Of a stretch of 64,000 bases of DNA, positions 27,153-35,800 are shown one piece after another. The position numbers and the translations under genes are program-made. The notes under the pieces were generated by a model that had not been told where the DNA came from, did not search any database, and saw nothing but the letters and a program-made list of their open reading frames with translations. This DNA comes from Paenibacillus sp. FSL R7-0345. Lineage in GTDB: Bacteria > Bacillota > Bacilli > Paenibacillales > Paenibacillaceae. Numbering within the stretch: the first letter of the stretch is position 1; each line of letters starts with the position of its first letter. The stretch is from the NCBI RefSeq assembly GCF_038595055.1, contig NZ_CP152002.1:3392501-3456500 (forward strand). The letters are read 5' to 3'.

Positions 27153-27235
27153 TGACCGTTGCAGCCTGTGTTATAGTATGGATTGGGGAGCTTTTTTCCA
27201 GATTAAGGACAAGCATAACAGGGGGAGAGCAGGAT

Positions 27236-27889
27236 ATGATCACACGGTTAATTTACAGGGGAATCTGGAAAGAAGGACAGGCTGAGGCAGGTCTTCAGGC
27301 TCTGCAGGAAAATACACAGGCAAAACAGCTGGTTGAGGCTGGCGTGCTTATGACAGCTGCGGCTTTTTCCTGGCAGAATAATGTTTTTCTCTACTACGAA
27401 TGTATTAATGAGCGGGTTGAGCCGGCAGCAGTAGCCGGAGCCGCCGGGCAATATCTGATTGACTGGGCAGGCGAAGCTGCTGCGCGGAAGTGGATTGAGA
27501 TGGTGGATGTATTTCATTTCAATGAACCGGCTGGTTATGACCATTGGCTGCGTAAAGCGGCAGTTGAGCGGCGCGGCGGAAGAGTAGCTCACCTGAAACG
27601 GGAAAAGGTCGCAAGCTATATTTACTATCACTACCAGCTGCAGGAGGAGCGGGCGTTCCACGGCAATAAATACGATATTATCGCCATGCATGAGAATCTG
27701 CTGTTCGGCTATCAGGAATTTCCATCCGTAGTCGAGGAGCCTGTAGTTCCGGGGCGGCTTAGCACAAAAGGGACCCCGGTGCCGTGGGAGAATTCGCGGA
27801 TGGATCAGCATTTTCAGCCGTGGGAGGATGACGGCTACTTGTATTTCAAGCCGGTTGAGACGGTATTCGCCTATTACATAGAAAGCTGA
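27236..27889 (+). CDS. Unrecognised protein upstream of a GH5 gene
   Basis: About 217 residues, soluble and acidic, without signal peptide or membrane segment. It is rich in aromatics ('NNVFLYYECIN', 'YIYYHYQLQEERAF', 'HFQPWEDDGYLYFKP'). Two halves, each with a strand-helix-strand pattern ('MITRLIYRG...QLVEAGVLMTAAAFSWQNNVFLYYE' and 'REKVASYIYYHYQLQEE...YDIIAMHENLLFGYQEFP'), suggest a ferredoxin-like alpha/beta-barrel pair; this is inference. The start is ATG 27236 after GGGGGAG; upstream codons are non-coding in style. It lies 59 bases before the GH5 gene and is probably co-transcribed, hinting at a carbohydrate role. I do not recognise the family. Confidence 0.65.
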   Translation: MITRLIYRGIWKEGQAEAGLQALQENTQAKQLVEAGVLMTAAAFSWQNNVFLYYECINERVEPAAVAGAAGQYLIDWAGEAAARKWIEMVDVFHFNEPAGYDHWLRKAAVERRGGRVAHLKREKVASYIYYHYQLQEERAFHGNKYDIIAMHENLLFGYQEFPSVVEEPVVPGRLSTKGTPVPWENSRMDQHFQPWEDDGYLYFKPVETVFAYYIES

Positions 27890-27906
27890 ATCTTGGCTGC
27901 GAGAAT

Positions 27907-27920
27907 TGTAACCGCTTCAA
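27907..27920 (+). promoter_or_regulatory. Candidate catabolite-responsive element (cre) before the GH5 gene
   Basis: TGTAACCGCTTCAA matches most positions of the CcpA consensus (TGWAANCGNTNWCA) but deviates near the 3' end. It lies between the unrecognised gene and the GH5 gene, where CcpA would block transcription. Only one site, imperfect match. Confidence 0.3.
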
Positions 27921-27948
27921 ATATAGCTGCAGGAGGATGATCAGGCGG

Positions 27949-29571
27949 ATGAATGAGAAGATGAGCCGCGCCAGAGTTAGCGGATTTCTAAGAGCTGAGG
28001 GCAGGACGGTTGTAAACGGTAATGGTGAAGAAGTGCTCCTTACAGGATGGGGGCTTGGCAACTGGCTGCTCCCGGAAGGCTATATGTGGACTACCGACGG
28101 CAACAGCCGGTTTGACCGGCCGGCGCGGATCGAAGCCGTTATCCGTGAGTTAACGGGAACGAAATACGCTGAGCGGTTCTGGGCGGAATTCCGTAACAGC
28201 TACATCACGAGAGAAGATATCCGGCTAATGGCCTCGCAGGGCTACAATTCCGTGCGCATTCCGTTTAACTGGCGTGTTCTGATGGAGGACGAGCCCGGGA
28301 TCGCCTGGAAAGAGGAGGGGTTCCAGTTAATCGGCCGCTGCCTGGACTGGTGCGAGGAATTTAAACTGTATGCTTTTCTGGATCTGCACGGAGCTCCGGG
28401 CGGCCAGACCGGCGCAAATATCGACGATTCTGTTGATGATGTGCCGCGGCTATTCACGGATGAGGACAGCTGGCACAAGGGGATTGCGCTGTGGCGGCAG
28501 CTGGCTGAACGTTACAAGGGCCGCTGGATTGTCGGCGGTTATGATCTGTTGAATGAACCGATCAAGACTCCGTCTGCCGGACAGGATTTTGACTATCTGG
28601 TTCCCCGGCTCGTCCGGTTTTATGAGGAAGCGGTAGAAGCAATCCGTGCAGTGGATGATAAGCATATGCTGTCTATTGAAGGGCATCACTGGGCGACGGA
28701 CACAAGCATTTTCCACAAAAAGTATGATGAAAATATGATCATTCATTTTCACAGATACGCCTGCTACCCGGATCTTAGCGCTTTTCAGGAATTCCTTGGG
28801 GTTTCCGAGAGGCTGAATGCACCGCTATGGCTGGGAGAGAGCGGAGAGAACTTGAACGAGTGGTATACTGCGATCTATCCGCTGGCTGCTGAACTGAATA
28901 TCGGTTACAATCTGTGGCCGTGGAAAAAGATGGACAATACCAATTCGCCATACTCTGTTGCATTGCCCGAAGGCTGGGACCTGATTATGGACTACACCAG
29001 AGGCGGTGTTCATCCGGGTTATGAGCGGGCTGCTGCTATTCTGGAAGAGTATCTTGAGAATATCAGGGTTGCAAACTGCCGGTATAATGCAGAAGTAACG
29101 TATTCGGTATTCAGAACGCCCGGATGCACAGTCCGTGCAACGGATTTTGATGAGCTGCCTGGCAAAGGAAAGTCTTTCAGCGGACTACGCCATGAAGGAA
29201 ATCCCTTTAAATACCGGTCAGGAACCGGGATGCACATTGTTGAGGATGCCAAGCGGGGAGACTTAAGCAAACGTTTCTTCTTTGACATTTTGTGGGACCG
29301 GTTCGTTCTTGAGCTGGAGAGCGGAGAGTTTGCCGCTTATACAATCAACGGTACACGGGAGGACAGCAATCTCTCCTTCGTCTATAGCTGCTCTGAGCCT
29401 GCGGCTGTAACTCTTTTTCAGGATGAGCGCGAAATAGCATCATTGATGCTTCAACCGGGGGAGCACAAGCAGGCCATTCCGGAGGTAGCATTAGCAGCTG
29501 CCAGCAGATCGAAGGTAAAGGTTAAGGTCAGATCGGGAACCGTACGGCTGGTACGGATTATTTTCCATTAG
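27949..29571 (+). CDS. Glycoside hydrolase family 5 (exo-beta-1,3-glucanase/endoglucanase-like)
   Basis: About 540 residues, no signal peptide, so probably cytosolic. The N-terminus has 'LLTGWGLGNWLLPEGYMW', followed by 'GYNSVRIPFNWRVLM', 'LDLHGAPGGQTG' and 'YDLLNEP' with the acid/base Glu near 203. 'HFHRYACYP' and 'APLWLGESGEN' follow, the latter with the nucleophile Glu near 297, then 'NLWPWKKMDNTNSPYS'. This is the GH5 barrel of the exo-1,3-glucanase/cellulase branch. Residues about 385-540 form an extra C-terminal beta domain. The start is the ATG 27949 after AGGAGG at 27931; the ATG at 27937 touches the ribosome site. Likely degrades an imported beta-glucan oligomer. Confidence 0.85.
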   Translation: MNEKMSRARVSGFLRAEGRTVVNGNGEEVLLTGWGLGNWLLPEGYMWTTDGNSRFDRPARIEAVIRELTGTKYAERFWAEFRNSYITREDIRLMASQGYNSVRIPFNWRVLMEDEPGIAWKEEGFQLIGRCLDWCEEFKLYAFLDLHGAPGGQTGANIDDSVDDVPRLFTDEDSWHKGIALWRQLAERYKGRWIVGGYDLLNEPIKTPSAGQDFDYLVPRLVRFYEEAVEAIRAVDDKHMLSIEGHHWATDTSIFHKKYDENMIIHFHRYACYPDLSAFQEFLGVSERLNAPLWLGESGENLNEWYTAIYPLAAELNIGYNLWPWKKMDNTNSPYSVALPEGWDLIMDYTRGGVHPGYERAAAILEEYLENIRVANCRYNAEVTYSVFRTPGCTVRATDFDELPGKGKSFSGLRHEGNPFKYRSGTGMHIVEDAKRGDLSKRFFFDILWDRFVLELESGEFAAYTINGTREDSNLSFVYSCSEPAAVTLFQDEREIASLMLQPGEHKQAIPEVALAAASRSKVKVKVRSGTVRLVRIIFH

Positions 29572-29573
29572 AA

Positions 29574-29616
29574 TAAAAACAAGCAGCGCTTCTCCGGCAT
29601 CCGGGGAAGCGCTGCT
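29574..29616 (-). terminator. Terminator of the flavin reductase gene
   Basis: AGCAGCGCTTC/GAAGCGCTGCT stem with a CCGG inner repeat. On the minus strand it is followed by TTGTTTTTATTC; on the plus strand there is no T-run. It therefore terminates the leftward gene. Confidence 0.7.
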
Positions 29617-29678
29617 GTGCGCTGGAACGATACATTGCAGTATGGTGCCGCCGCTGTATGTACAGGCTTATGGGCAGC

Positions 29679-30215
29679 CTATTGCATAAAACGGAAGCTC
29701 TTTTGCCGGCCGTCTCCGAAATAGAGAATGTTGTCAAGCTCAGTGGCCTGCAGTCCGCCCTCTTCATTCAGCACATTGCCGGCAACATAGCGGCCCTCAA
29801 TTTTGGCGAGAATATTAGTAATGCCCCTAAACTGGTCATGCTCAAGGACATCGATTACCGTGCATTCGATCGCAACCGGACATTCCCGGATAACAGGAGC
29901 ATTGACCGTATGCGCCTGCTCATGCGTCAGAGCTACATGGTCGAATTTGCTGAGCTCTTGTCCGGAATGCGCACCGCAGTAAGTAACCTCGTCCATCAGA
30001 GAGCGTCCCGGAATGTTGATGACGAAATCCCGTACTGCTTTAATCTGGTTAACGGCATAGCCCTTGCTGCTGAAGCCCAGCATCATCATGTCCTTCAGTG
30101 AATAGGACGAGGAGATGGGCGTCACATTCGGCTTACCGTCCGCATCATAAAAGCTCACCAGGATAACCGGGAACCCGTAGTACATTTTTTCATAATCAAC
30201 AGCTACCTTTTCCAT
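29679..30215 (-). CDS. Flavin reductase-like FMN-binding protein
   Basis: A 178-residue split-barrel protein. 'YYGFPVILVSFYDADGKPNVTPISSSYSLKDMMMLGFSSKGYAVNQIKAVRDFVINIPG' carries the flavin-reductase domain order: substrate entry, 'N.tP.s....' and the FMN-contacting 'FVIN.p'. Members reduce flavin with NAD(P)H or bind FMN, often to feed oxygenases. AGGAGGATTGGACAAATG gives a strong start. It lies just downstream of hmp on the same strand (98 bases), so both may share NO- or nitrate-linked expression. Confidence 0.83.
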   Translation of the reverse strand: MEKVAVDYEKMYYGFPVILVSFYDADGKPNVTPISSSYSLKDMMMLGFSSKGYAVNQIKAVRDFVINIPGRSLMDEVTYCGAHSGQELSKFDHVALTHEQAHTVNAPVIRECPVAIECTVIDVLEHDQFRGITNILAKIEGRYVAGNVLNEEGGLQATELDNILYFGDGRQKSFRFMQ

Positions 30216-30312
30216 TTGTCCAATCCTCCTGAATATGTATACCGCACTAGGCGGCTTGTATCAAAAGGATAGCGCAATCCGGAAAGGAGCAAGGGTGACC
30301 AGACGCACAGGT

Positions 30313-31503
30313 CTAGCTGTTCTGTAATTGCAGGGCCGGGCCAAAGAACTCGTAATGAATCTGCTCTTCCTTCATGCCAAGCTTAACCAGTTCCCCGATC
30401 ATGGCTTCCATGAAAGGTACAGGTCCGCACACATAGGCGTCGCCTGTAACATCTACATAGCTTTTCAGGATTTCGCCTGTGATTACACCGTCAGGTCCGC
30501 CGGACAGGAAGGTTTTGGTCTTGGCGTTGCTCATAAGAGCTGCGTATTTCTCGACATCCTGGCGGAAAGCGGCGAGGGCTTCATTACGCGCAGAATGCAG
30601 GAAGACAACCGGCCGGTCCGGGGTTACATTGGCAACCGTTTCGAACATGCTCATCATCGGGGTAATGCCTACGCCGCCGGAGATGAAGGCCACAGGTGTG
30701 GTTTTGGAGACATCGAGCATGAATTCACCAGCAGGAGCGCTTACCTCTACCGTATCACCTTCGTTGACCTGATTGTGCAGATAGACGGACACAACCCCAT
30801 TTGGATCGTTTGCTTCCTCGCGTTTGACGGAGATACGGAATTCGTCCGCCTTTGGCGCCTGGGACAGACTGTACTGACGGATCATGGTATATTTCTCGCC
30901 TGGAATTAACACACGTACAGAAATATACTGGCCCGGCTTGTAATCTGGAACATTGGAGCCATCTGCGGGCTTCAAATAGAAGGAGGTAATATTGCCGCTT
31001 TCCTGTACTTTACGGGCAACAGTGAACGGTTTGAAGAAATTCCAGCCGTTTTCCTGCTCACGGGCTTCTTTGTACATGTTATCCTCGACACCGATAAAAG
31101 CACCGGCGATAACGCCGTAAGCCTCTTCCCAGGCCTGCAGAATTTCAGGTGTAGCGGCGTCGCCGAGCACTTCCTTGATCGCTTTCAGCAGAAATTCACC
31201 GACAATCGGATAATGCTCCGGTTTAATGCCGAGACTGACATGCTTGTGGGCAATCTGGACTACTGCAGGCAGAATGTTTTCCAGATTATCGATGTGTACG
31301 GCTGCAGCATACACTGCGTTCGCAAGTGCGGCCTGCTGACGGCCCTGTGCCTGGTTGGCGTGGTTGAATACGTTTAACAATTCCGGGTGGGCTTCGAACA
31401 AATTCCTGTAAAAGACAGTTGTAATCGTTGTTCCATGCTCTGCCAGTACCGGCGCTGTCGACTTAACAATGTCACGAGTGTGTTGTGATAAAATAATGTT
31501 CAT
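30313..31503 (-). CDS. hmp: Flavohemoglobin (nitric oxide dioxygenase)
   Basis: A 396-residue protein that converts NO and O2 to nitrate using heme, FAD and NADPH. The globin domain (about 1-140) starts 'TRDIVKSTAPVLAEHGTTITTVFYRNLFEAHPELLNVFNHANQ' and has the proximal His in 'VQIAHKHVSLGI'. The FAD domain (150-255) has 'KYTMIRQYSLSQAP', and the NAD domain (260-396) has 'FISGGVGITPMMSM' and 'DAYVCGPVPFM'. It ends with 'EFFGPALQLQNS'. The GAGAGGGG ribosome site almost touches the ATG, which is odd. It is divergent from nsrR over 144 bases that hold a strong NsrR-like operator. Membership of the NO/nitrate cluster is clear. Confidence 0.95.
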   Translation of the reverse strand: MNIILSQHTRDIVKSTAPVLAEHGTTITTVFYRNLFEAHPELLNVFNHANQAQGRQQAALANAVYAAAVHIDNLENILPAVVQIAHKHVSLGIKPEHYPIVGEFLLKAIKEVLGDAATPEILQAWEEAYGVIAGAFIGVEDNMYKEAREQENGWNFFKPFTVARKVQESGNITSFYLKPADGSNVPDYKPGQYISVRVLIPGEKYTMIRQYSLSQAPKADEFRISVKREEANDPNGVVSVYLHNQVNEGDTVEVSAPAGEFMLDVSKTTPVAFISGGVGITPMMSMFETVANVTPDRPVVFLHSARNEALAAFRQDVEKYAALMSNAKTKTFLSGGPDGVITGEILKSYVDVTGDAYVCGPVPFMEAMIGELVKLGMKEEQIHYEFFGPALQLQNS

Positions 31504-31549
31504 CCCCTCTCAATTCATCCAAAATGAATATATACCTAATTTTAAATAA

Positions 31550-31572
31550 AAGATATATTTAAAATACCACTT
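31550..31572. promoter_or_regulatory. NsrR-type operator between hmp and nsrR
   Basis: A 23-bp inverted repeat, AAGATATATTT-A-AAATACCACTT. It has the length, spacing and half-site (AAGATGYATTT) of the B. subtilis NsrR operator. It lies 47 bases upstream of hmp and 76 bases upstream of nsrR, so NsrR could repress both. Confidence 0.75.
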
Positions 31573-31603
31573 TAACAAAATAGACAATTTTATTAATATT
31601 ATT

Positions 31604-31619
31604 TGTAACATTTATCACT
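31604..31619. promoter_or_regulatory. FNR/CRP-like site upstream of nsrR
   Basis: TGTAA-CATTTA-TCACT matches 8 of 10 fixed positions of the Fnr consensus TGTGA-N6-TCACA. It lies 29 bases before the nsrR start. No fnr gene is in the window, so this is tentative. Confidence 0.35.
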
Positions 31620-31647
31620 TACCATACATGTGGTTTGGAGGCTGATT

Positions 31648-32142
31648 ATGAGGCTTACTTTATATACAGATTACTCGTTACGGATTCTTTTGTATCTGGG
31701 AGCGAAGGAGCGGGATGAGCTGTCAACGGTGCAGGGAATCTCGGATGCTTATCAAATCTCGAAGAATCATCTGATGAAGGTTTCCCATGAGCTGGGCAAG
31801 GCGGGTTACATCGAAACAGTCAGGGGAAGGGGCGGCGGAATACGTCTGGCCCTGGACCCTTTGCAAATTAACATCGGGGAGGTCGTCCGGCGGATGGAAG
31901 ACGATCTTTATCTCGTTGAATGCTTCCAGCCTTCGGGCGGCCGTTGTCCCATCTCCCCGGTGTGTGGTCTAAAAGGTGTACTGGGCAAGGCGCTCCAGGC
32001 CTATCTGCAGGTGCTGGATGAGTATACGCTGCAGGATTTACTTATTAATAAAGATGACTTGCGGGCTATTCTGGCACCGACGGATCAGGTTACGCCTCCC
32101 CGAACAGCAGACGCTCCTCATCCCGGCTATGAACAGCATTAA
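31648..32142 (+). CDS. nsrR: NO-sensing Rrf2-family repressor NsrR
   Basis: About 164 residues. The winged HTH 'LTLYTDYSLRILLYLGAK...ISDAYQISKNHLMKVSHELGKAGYIETVRGRGGGIRLA' is the Rrf2 signature. Cysteines fall at residues 92, 100 and 106 ('VECFQPSGGRC' and 'VCGL'), which as I recall are the [4Fe-4S] ligands of B. subtilis NsrR. NO destroys the cluster and relieves repression of hmp and other genes. The start is ATG 31648 after TTGGAGG; the GTG at 31630 precedes that site. Its 3' end overlaps the convergent hemerythrin gene by 53 bases, and the first plus-strand terminator is about 500 bases further on. Confidence 0.92.
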   Translation: MRLTLYTDYSLRILLYLGAKERDELSTVQGISDAYQISKNHLMKVSHELGKAGYIETVRGRGGGIRLALDPLQINIGEVVRRMEDDLYLVECFQPSGGRCPISPVCGLKGVLGKALQAYLQVLDEYTLQDLLINKDDLRAILAPTDQVTPPRTADAPHPGYEQH

Positions 32143-32509
32143 CTACCAGCAGCGCGTGGAACTGGTGGAGCACTTCCGGTGTGAGCCCTTCCCGGGCCAG
32201 CCGGGACTTGGTGTCTCTGACAACAATCCGCATTAATTCATGATCACGGGTCAGCCGGATTACAGCGTTCTGCAGGTCTGGCTGCTTCGCTTCCATTTCC
32301 TGATAGAACCCGTCTTCCTCTGCATCGGCATGGCTGAGAATCCGTGTCTCCCAATATTCAATAAGATGCTCTGCCGCCTGGCGGGCTACCTCGAATTCTT
32401 TTGCCGCAAGCAGTTCCTCTACTTCCTCGGTTTTGCTGATTGCGCCGGACAGACCGCCCTCATGAATGGCATGATGGGCATGGAGCTGGCGTAAAGAAGG
32501 TCCTGGCAT
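32090..32509 (-). CDS. Hemerythrin-domain protein
   Basis: About 139 residues, a helical bundle with carboxylate/His ligands. It reads 'LHAHHAIHEGG', 'LIEYWETRILSHADAEEDGFY', 'LTRDHELMRIVVRDT' and 'HFHALLVVNAVHSRDEE' in paraphrase; H, HxxxE and HxxxD/E ligand positions are visible. Such di-iron proteins bind O2 or NO. GAGAGG touches the ATG at 32518, so the ATG at 32509, with 9 bases of spacing, is the better start. The gene overlaps the nsrR tail and shares its upstream region with narG, including an NreC-like box at 32596. A role in NO protection or O2 sensing during nitrate respiration is inferred. Confidence 0.8.
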   Translation of the reverse strand: MPGPSLRQLHAHHAIHEGGLSGAISKTEEVEELLAAKEFEVARQAAEHLIEYWETRILSHADAEEDGFYQEMEAKQPDLQNAVIRLTRDHELMRIVVRDTKSRLAREGLTPEVLHQFHALLVVNAVHSRDEERLLFGEA

Positions 32510-32562
32510 GTCGTTCATCCTCTCTTTATTTTTGATCAGTATAGCATACAACCTGATAGTGA

Positions 32563-32585
32563 AATCCCCGGTAAGGTAATCCCCG
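32563..32585. repeat. Tandem AATCCCCG repeat upstream of the hemerythrin gene
   Basis: AATCCCCG occurs at 32563-32570 and again at 32578-32585, a 15-base period. It lies just upstream of a plausible minus-strand -10 element (TATACT, 32543-32538) for the hemerythrin gene and next to an NreC-like palindrome. It could be part of an operator. Confidence 0.4.
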
Positions 32586-32595
32586 TATAACAAAG

Positions 32596-32607
32596 AGGGA
32601 ACTCCCT
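32596..32607. promoter_or_regulatory. Putative NreC box 1 (hemerythrin/narG region)
   Basis: AGGG-AACT-CCCT fits the Staphylococcus NreC palindrome described as T(A/G)GGG-N4-CCC(A/T)A. It lies about 70 bases upstream of the inferred hemerythrin start point on the minus strand and exactly 100 bases before box 2. Confidence 0.5.
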
Positions 32608-32648
32608 AGTACGGGCTTCCGGCAGTGAAAAAACAGGCTTGCAGCAGC

Positions 32649-32678
32649 GCTTTTCCCGGTTTTGGGAAAGGCTTTTTT
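32649..32678 (+). terminator. Plus-strand hairpin terminator in the hemerythrin-narG intergenic region
   Basis: GCTTTTCCC, loop GGTTTT, GGGAAAGGC then TTTTTT. The only upstream plus-strand gene is nsrR, about 500 bases back, so this would end an nsrR transcript that reads antisense through the whole hemerythrin gene. It also insulates narG. Confidence 0.65.
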
Positions 32679-32695
32679 GCTGTTTTTGCAGATCG

Positions 32696-32759
32696 AGGGA
32701 ATTCCCGCGGCGCAATAGGCGTTTCCCTAATGGGAAGTGCCGGCATACAGATCCATAAT
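32696..32759 (+). promoter_or_regulatory. narG promoter region with NreC-like boxes
   Basis: AGGG-AATT-CCCG (32696-32707) fits the NreC box, and TTCCC-TAAT-GGGAA (32723-32736) is a second, inverted-sense palindrome. CATAAT at 32754-32759 is a good -10 without a -35 match, as expected for an activated promoter. With a start point near 32766 the palindromes centre at about -65 and -36. Confidence 0.5.
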
Positions 32760-32818
32760 GGTATTAATTGAATGATTGACTAGATTCGCTTCATTCTGCA
32801 AAGGAGTGTTCGTAACCG

Positions 32819-35800
32819 ATGAAGAAGAAATTCGGCCTTAACTTTTTTAAACCGATCGAGAGCTATTCCGGAAAATGGTCCATTCTTGAAGAGAAAAATA
32901 GAGATTGGGAAAATATGTACCGCCAGCGCTGGTCACACGACAAAGTCGTCCGCACTACGCACGGTGTAAACTGTACCGGCTCCTGCAGCTGGAAGGTGTT
33001 TGTGAAGAACGGAATCATTACCTGGGAAAACCAGCAGATCGACTATCCTTCCTGCGGTCCGGATATGCCGGAATTTGAACCGCGCGGCTGTCCGCGCGGA
33101 GCGACCTTCTCGTGGTACGAGTACAGCCCGCTTCGTGTGAAGTATCCTTATGTACGCGGTAAGCTATGGCGGCTGTGGCAGGCGGCTCTGCAGGAGCACG
33201 GCAGCTATATTGATGCCTGGGCCAGCATTGTGGAAGATCCCGGGAAAGCCAGCCAGTATAAAAAAGCGCGCGGCAAAGGCGGTCATATCCGCGTTGCCTG
33301 GGACGATGTGCTGCATCTGATTTCCGCACAGCTGATCTACACGATCCGCAAGTACGGACCGGACCGGATTGCAGGCTTTACGCCGATTCCGGCCATGTCG
33401 ATGGTCAGCTATGCTTCCGGCGCCCGCTTTATCTCGCTGCTCGGCGGCCAGATGCTGAGCTTCTATGACTGGTATGCCGATCTTCCGCCGGCTTCGCCGC
33501 AAATCTGGGGCGAGCAGACGGATGTACCGGAATCCTCGGACTGGTACAATTCCGGCTATCTGATCATGTGGGGCTCGAATGTCCCGCTGACACGGACACC
33601 GGATGCGCACTTTATGACAGAAGTCCGCTATAAAGGAACCAAGGTCGTTTCTGTTGCACCTGACCTTGCAGAGAATGTGAAATTCGCCGACAACTGGCTG
33701 GCACCGAATCCGGGAACGGATGCTGCGGTGGCCCAGGCCATGACCCATGTCATTCTGAATGAATTCTACCAGGAACGGCAGGAGCCGATGTTCCTGAACT
33801 ATGCCAAGCAATATACAGATATGCCGTTCCTGATTCTGCTTGATCCGCATGAGGACGCCTGGAAGGGCGGACGGTTCCTGCGGGCCAGCGACCTCGGAGA
33901 CAGTACGCCGCATTCCGACTGGAAGCCGGTCATTTATGATGAGGCAGCAGGTAAAGTGATTGTCCCGAACGGAACGATGGGCCAGCGCTGGGAAGAGGGC
34001 AAGAAGTGGAACCTGATTCTTGATAATGAAGACGGCAGCAAGGTTGAGCCTGCACTGAGCATTGAAGGCCATGGCGAAGAATGGACGGAAATCGTGTTCC
34101 CGTTCTTTGACAATGCCGGCAACGGTACGTTCAGACGGATGATTCCAGCCCGTAAAATGCGGCTTGCTGACGGAACTGAACGTTATGTGGCCACTGTCTA
34201 CGATCTGATGCTTAGCCAGTACGGGGTCGCCCGTATCGACAGTCCGCTCAACGCCAAAGGCTATGATGACGTAGCTTCGCATTACACACCGGCATGGCAG
34301 GAGAAGATTACGACGGTGAAAGCCAGCGTCGTGGTGCAGATCGCCCGCGAGTTCGCACAGAATGCAATAGATACAGGCGGCCGCTCGATGATTATCATGG
34401 GAGCCGGGATTAACCACTGGTTCAACAGTGATACCATTTACCGATCCATCCTTAACCTGGTGGTCCTGACTGCTTCGCAAGGGGTTAACGGCGGCGGCTG
34501 GGCGCATTATGTCGGCCAGGAGAAATGCCGGCCGATCGAAGGCTGGTCCACTGTGGCCTTTGCCAAGGACTGGCAGGGCCCGGCGCGGCAGCAGAATGCG
34601 ACTTCCTTCTTCTATTTTGCCACCGAGCAGTGGCGGTATGAGGAGAGCGGAACCGATTCGCTGAAATCTCCGACCGGCGGTGAGCTTGCTTACCAGCATC
34701 CGGCGGATTACAACGTTCTGGCTGCACGTCTCGGCTGGCTGCCGTCTTTCCCGCAGTTCAACAAGAACAGCCTGCTGTTCGCGGAAGAAGCGGCACGGGA
34801 AGGCAAAAAGTCCAACAGCGAGATCATCGGCCATGCGCTGGAGGAGATCAAATCGCGTAAAACCCGCTTTGCGGTGGAAGATCCGGGCGCACCGGAGAAC
34901 TTCCCGCGTTCGCTCTTTATCTGGCGTTCCAATCTGATCTCAAGCTCAGCCAAAGGCCAGGAATACTTCATGAAGCATCTGCTCGGCGCTTCGGACGGCC
35001 TGCTTGCTGAGCCTAATGAGGAGCAGAAGCCGGAAGAAATCATCTGGCGCGAGGATGTGGAAGGCAAGCTGGATCTGATGGTTGCGATGGACTTCCGGAT
35101 GACCACAACTCCTCTTTATGCAGATATTGTACTGCCGGCGGCAACCTGGTACGAGAAAACAGATCTTTCGTCCACCGACATGCATCCGTTCGTGCACCCG
35201 TTCAATCCGGCGGTCAATCCGCTGTGGGAATCGCGTTCGGACTGGGATATTTACCGCCAGCTGTCCGAGGTGTTCTCGGAAATGGCGAAAACCCATCTGC
35301 CGGGCGTATACAAGGACATCGTCGCTTCACCGCTTGGACATGACTCGATCAGTGAAATCTCCCAGCCGATGGGTCTGGTTAAAGACTGGGCTAAAGGCGA
35401 AGTGGAGGCCATTCCGGGTAAGACGATGCCTAACCTGAGCATTGTGGAACGTGACTATACAAAAATTCACGATAAATATATTTCGCTTGGACCGAACCTG
35501 GCTGTCGGAAAAGCCGGTGCACACGGCGTCAGCTTCTCGGTTGCTGAAGAATATGAGGAATTAAAGAAGCTTAGCGGTGTTTACTTTGACGATTCGATCA
35601 AAAACGGCCTTCCGAAGCTGCAGACAGCCCGCCAGGCGGCAGATACGATTCTTCATCTGTCCTCGGCGACTAACGGCCGTGTATCCCAGAAGGCATATGA
35701 GTCAGCCGAGAAGGATCACGGGGTTCCGCTGAAGGATATTTCAGCAGACCGTGCAGCGGAGAAGATTACCTTCCAGAGCATCACTGCTCAGCCGCGTGAA

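Noticed and set aside
33164..34834. A 556-codon open frame on the minus strand inside narG
   Set aside because: It lies fully antisense to an intact, motif-complete narG, has no ribosome site, and its product is Cys/His/Arg-rich nonsense without domains. It results from codon bias of narG.
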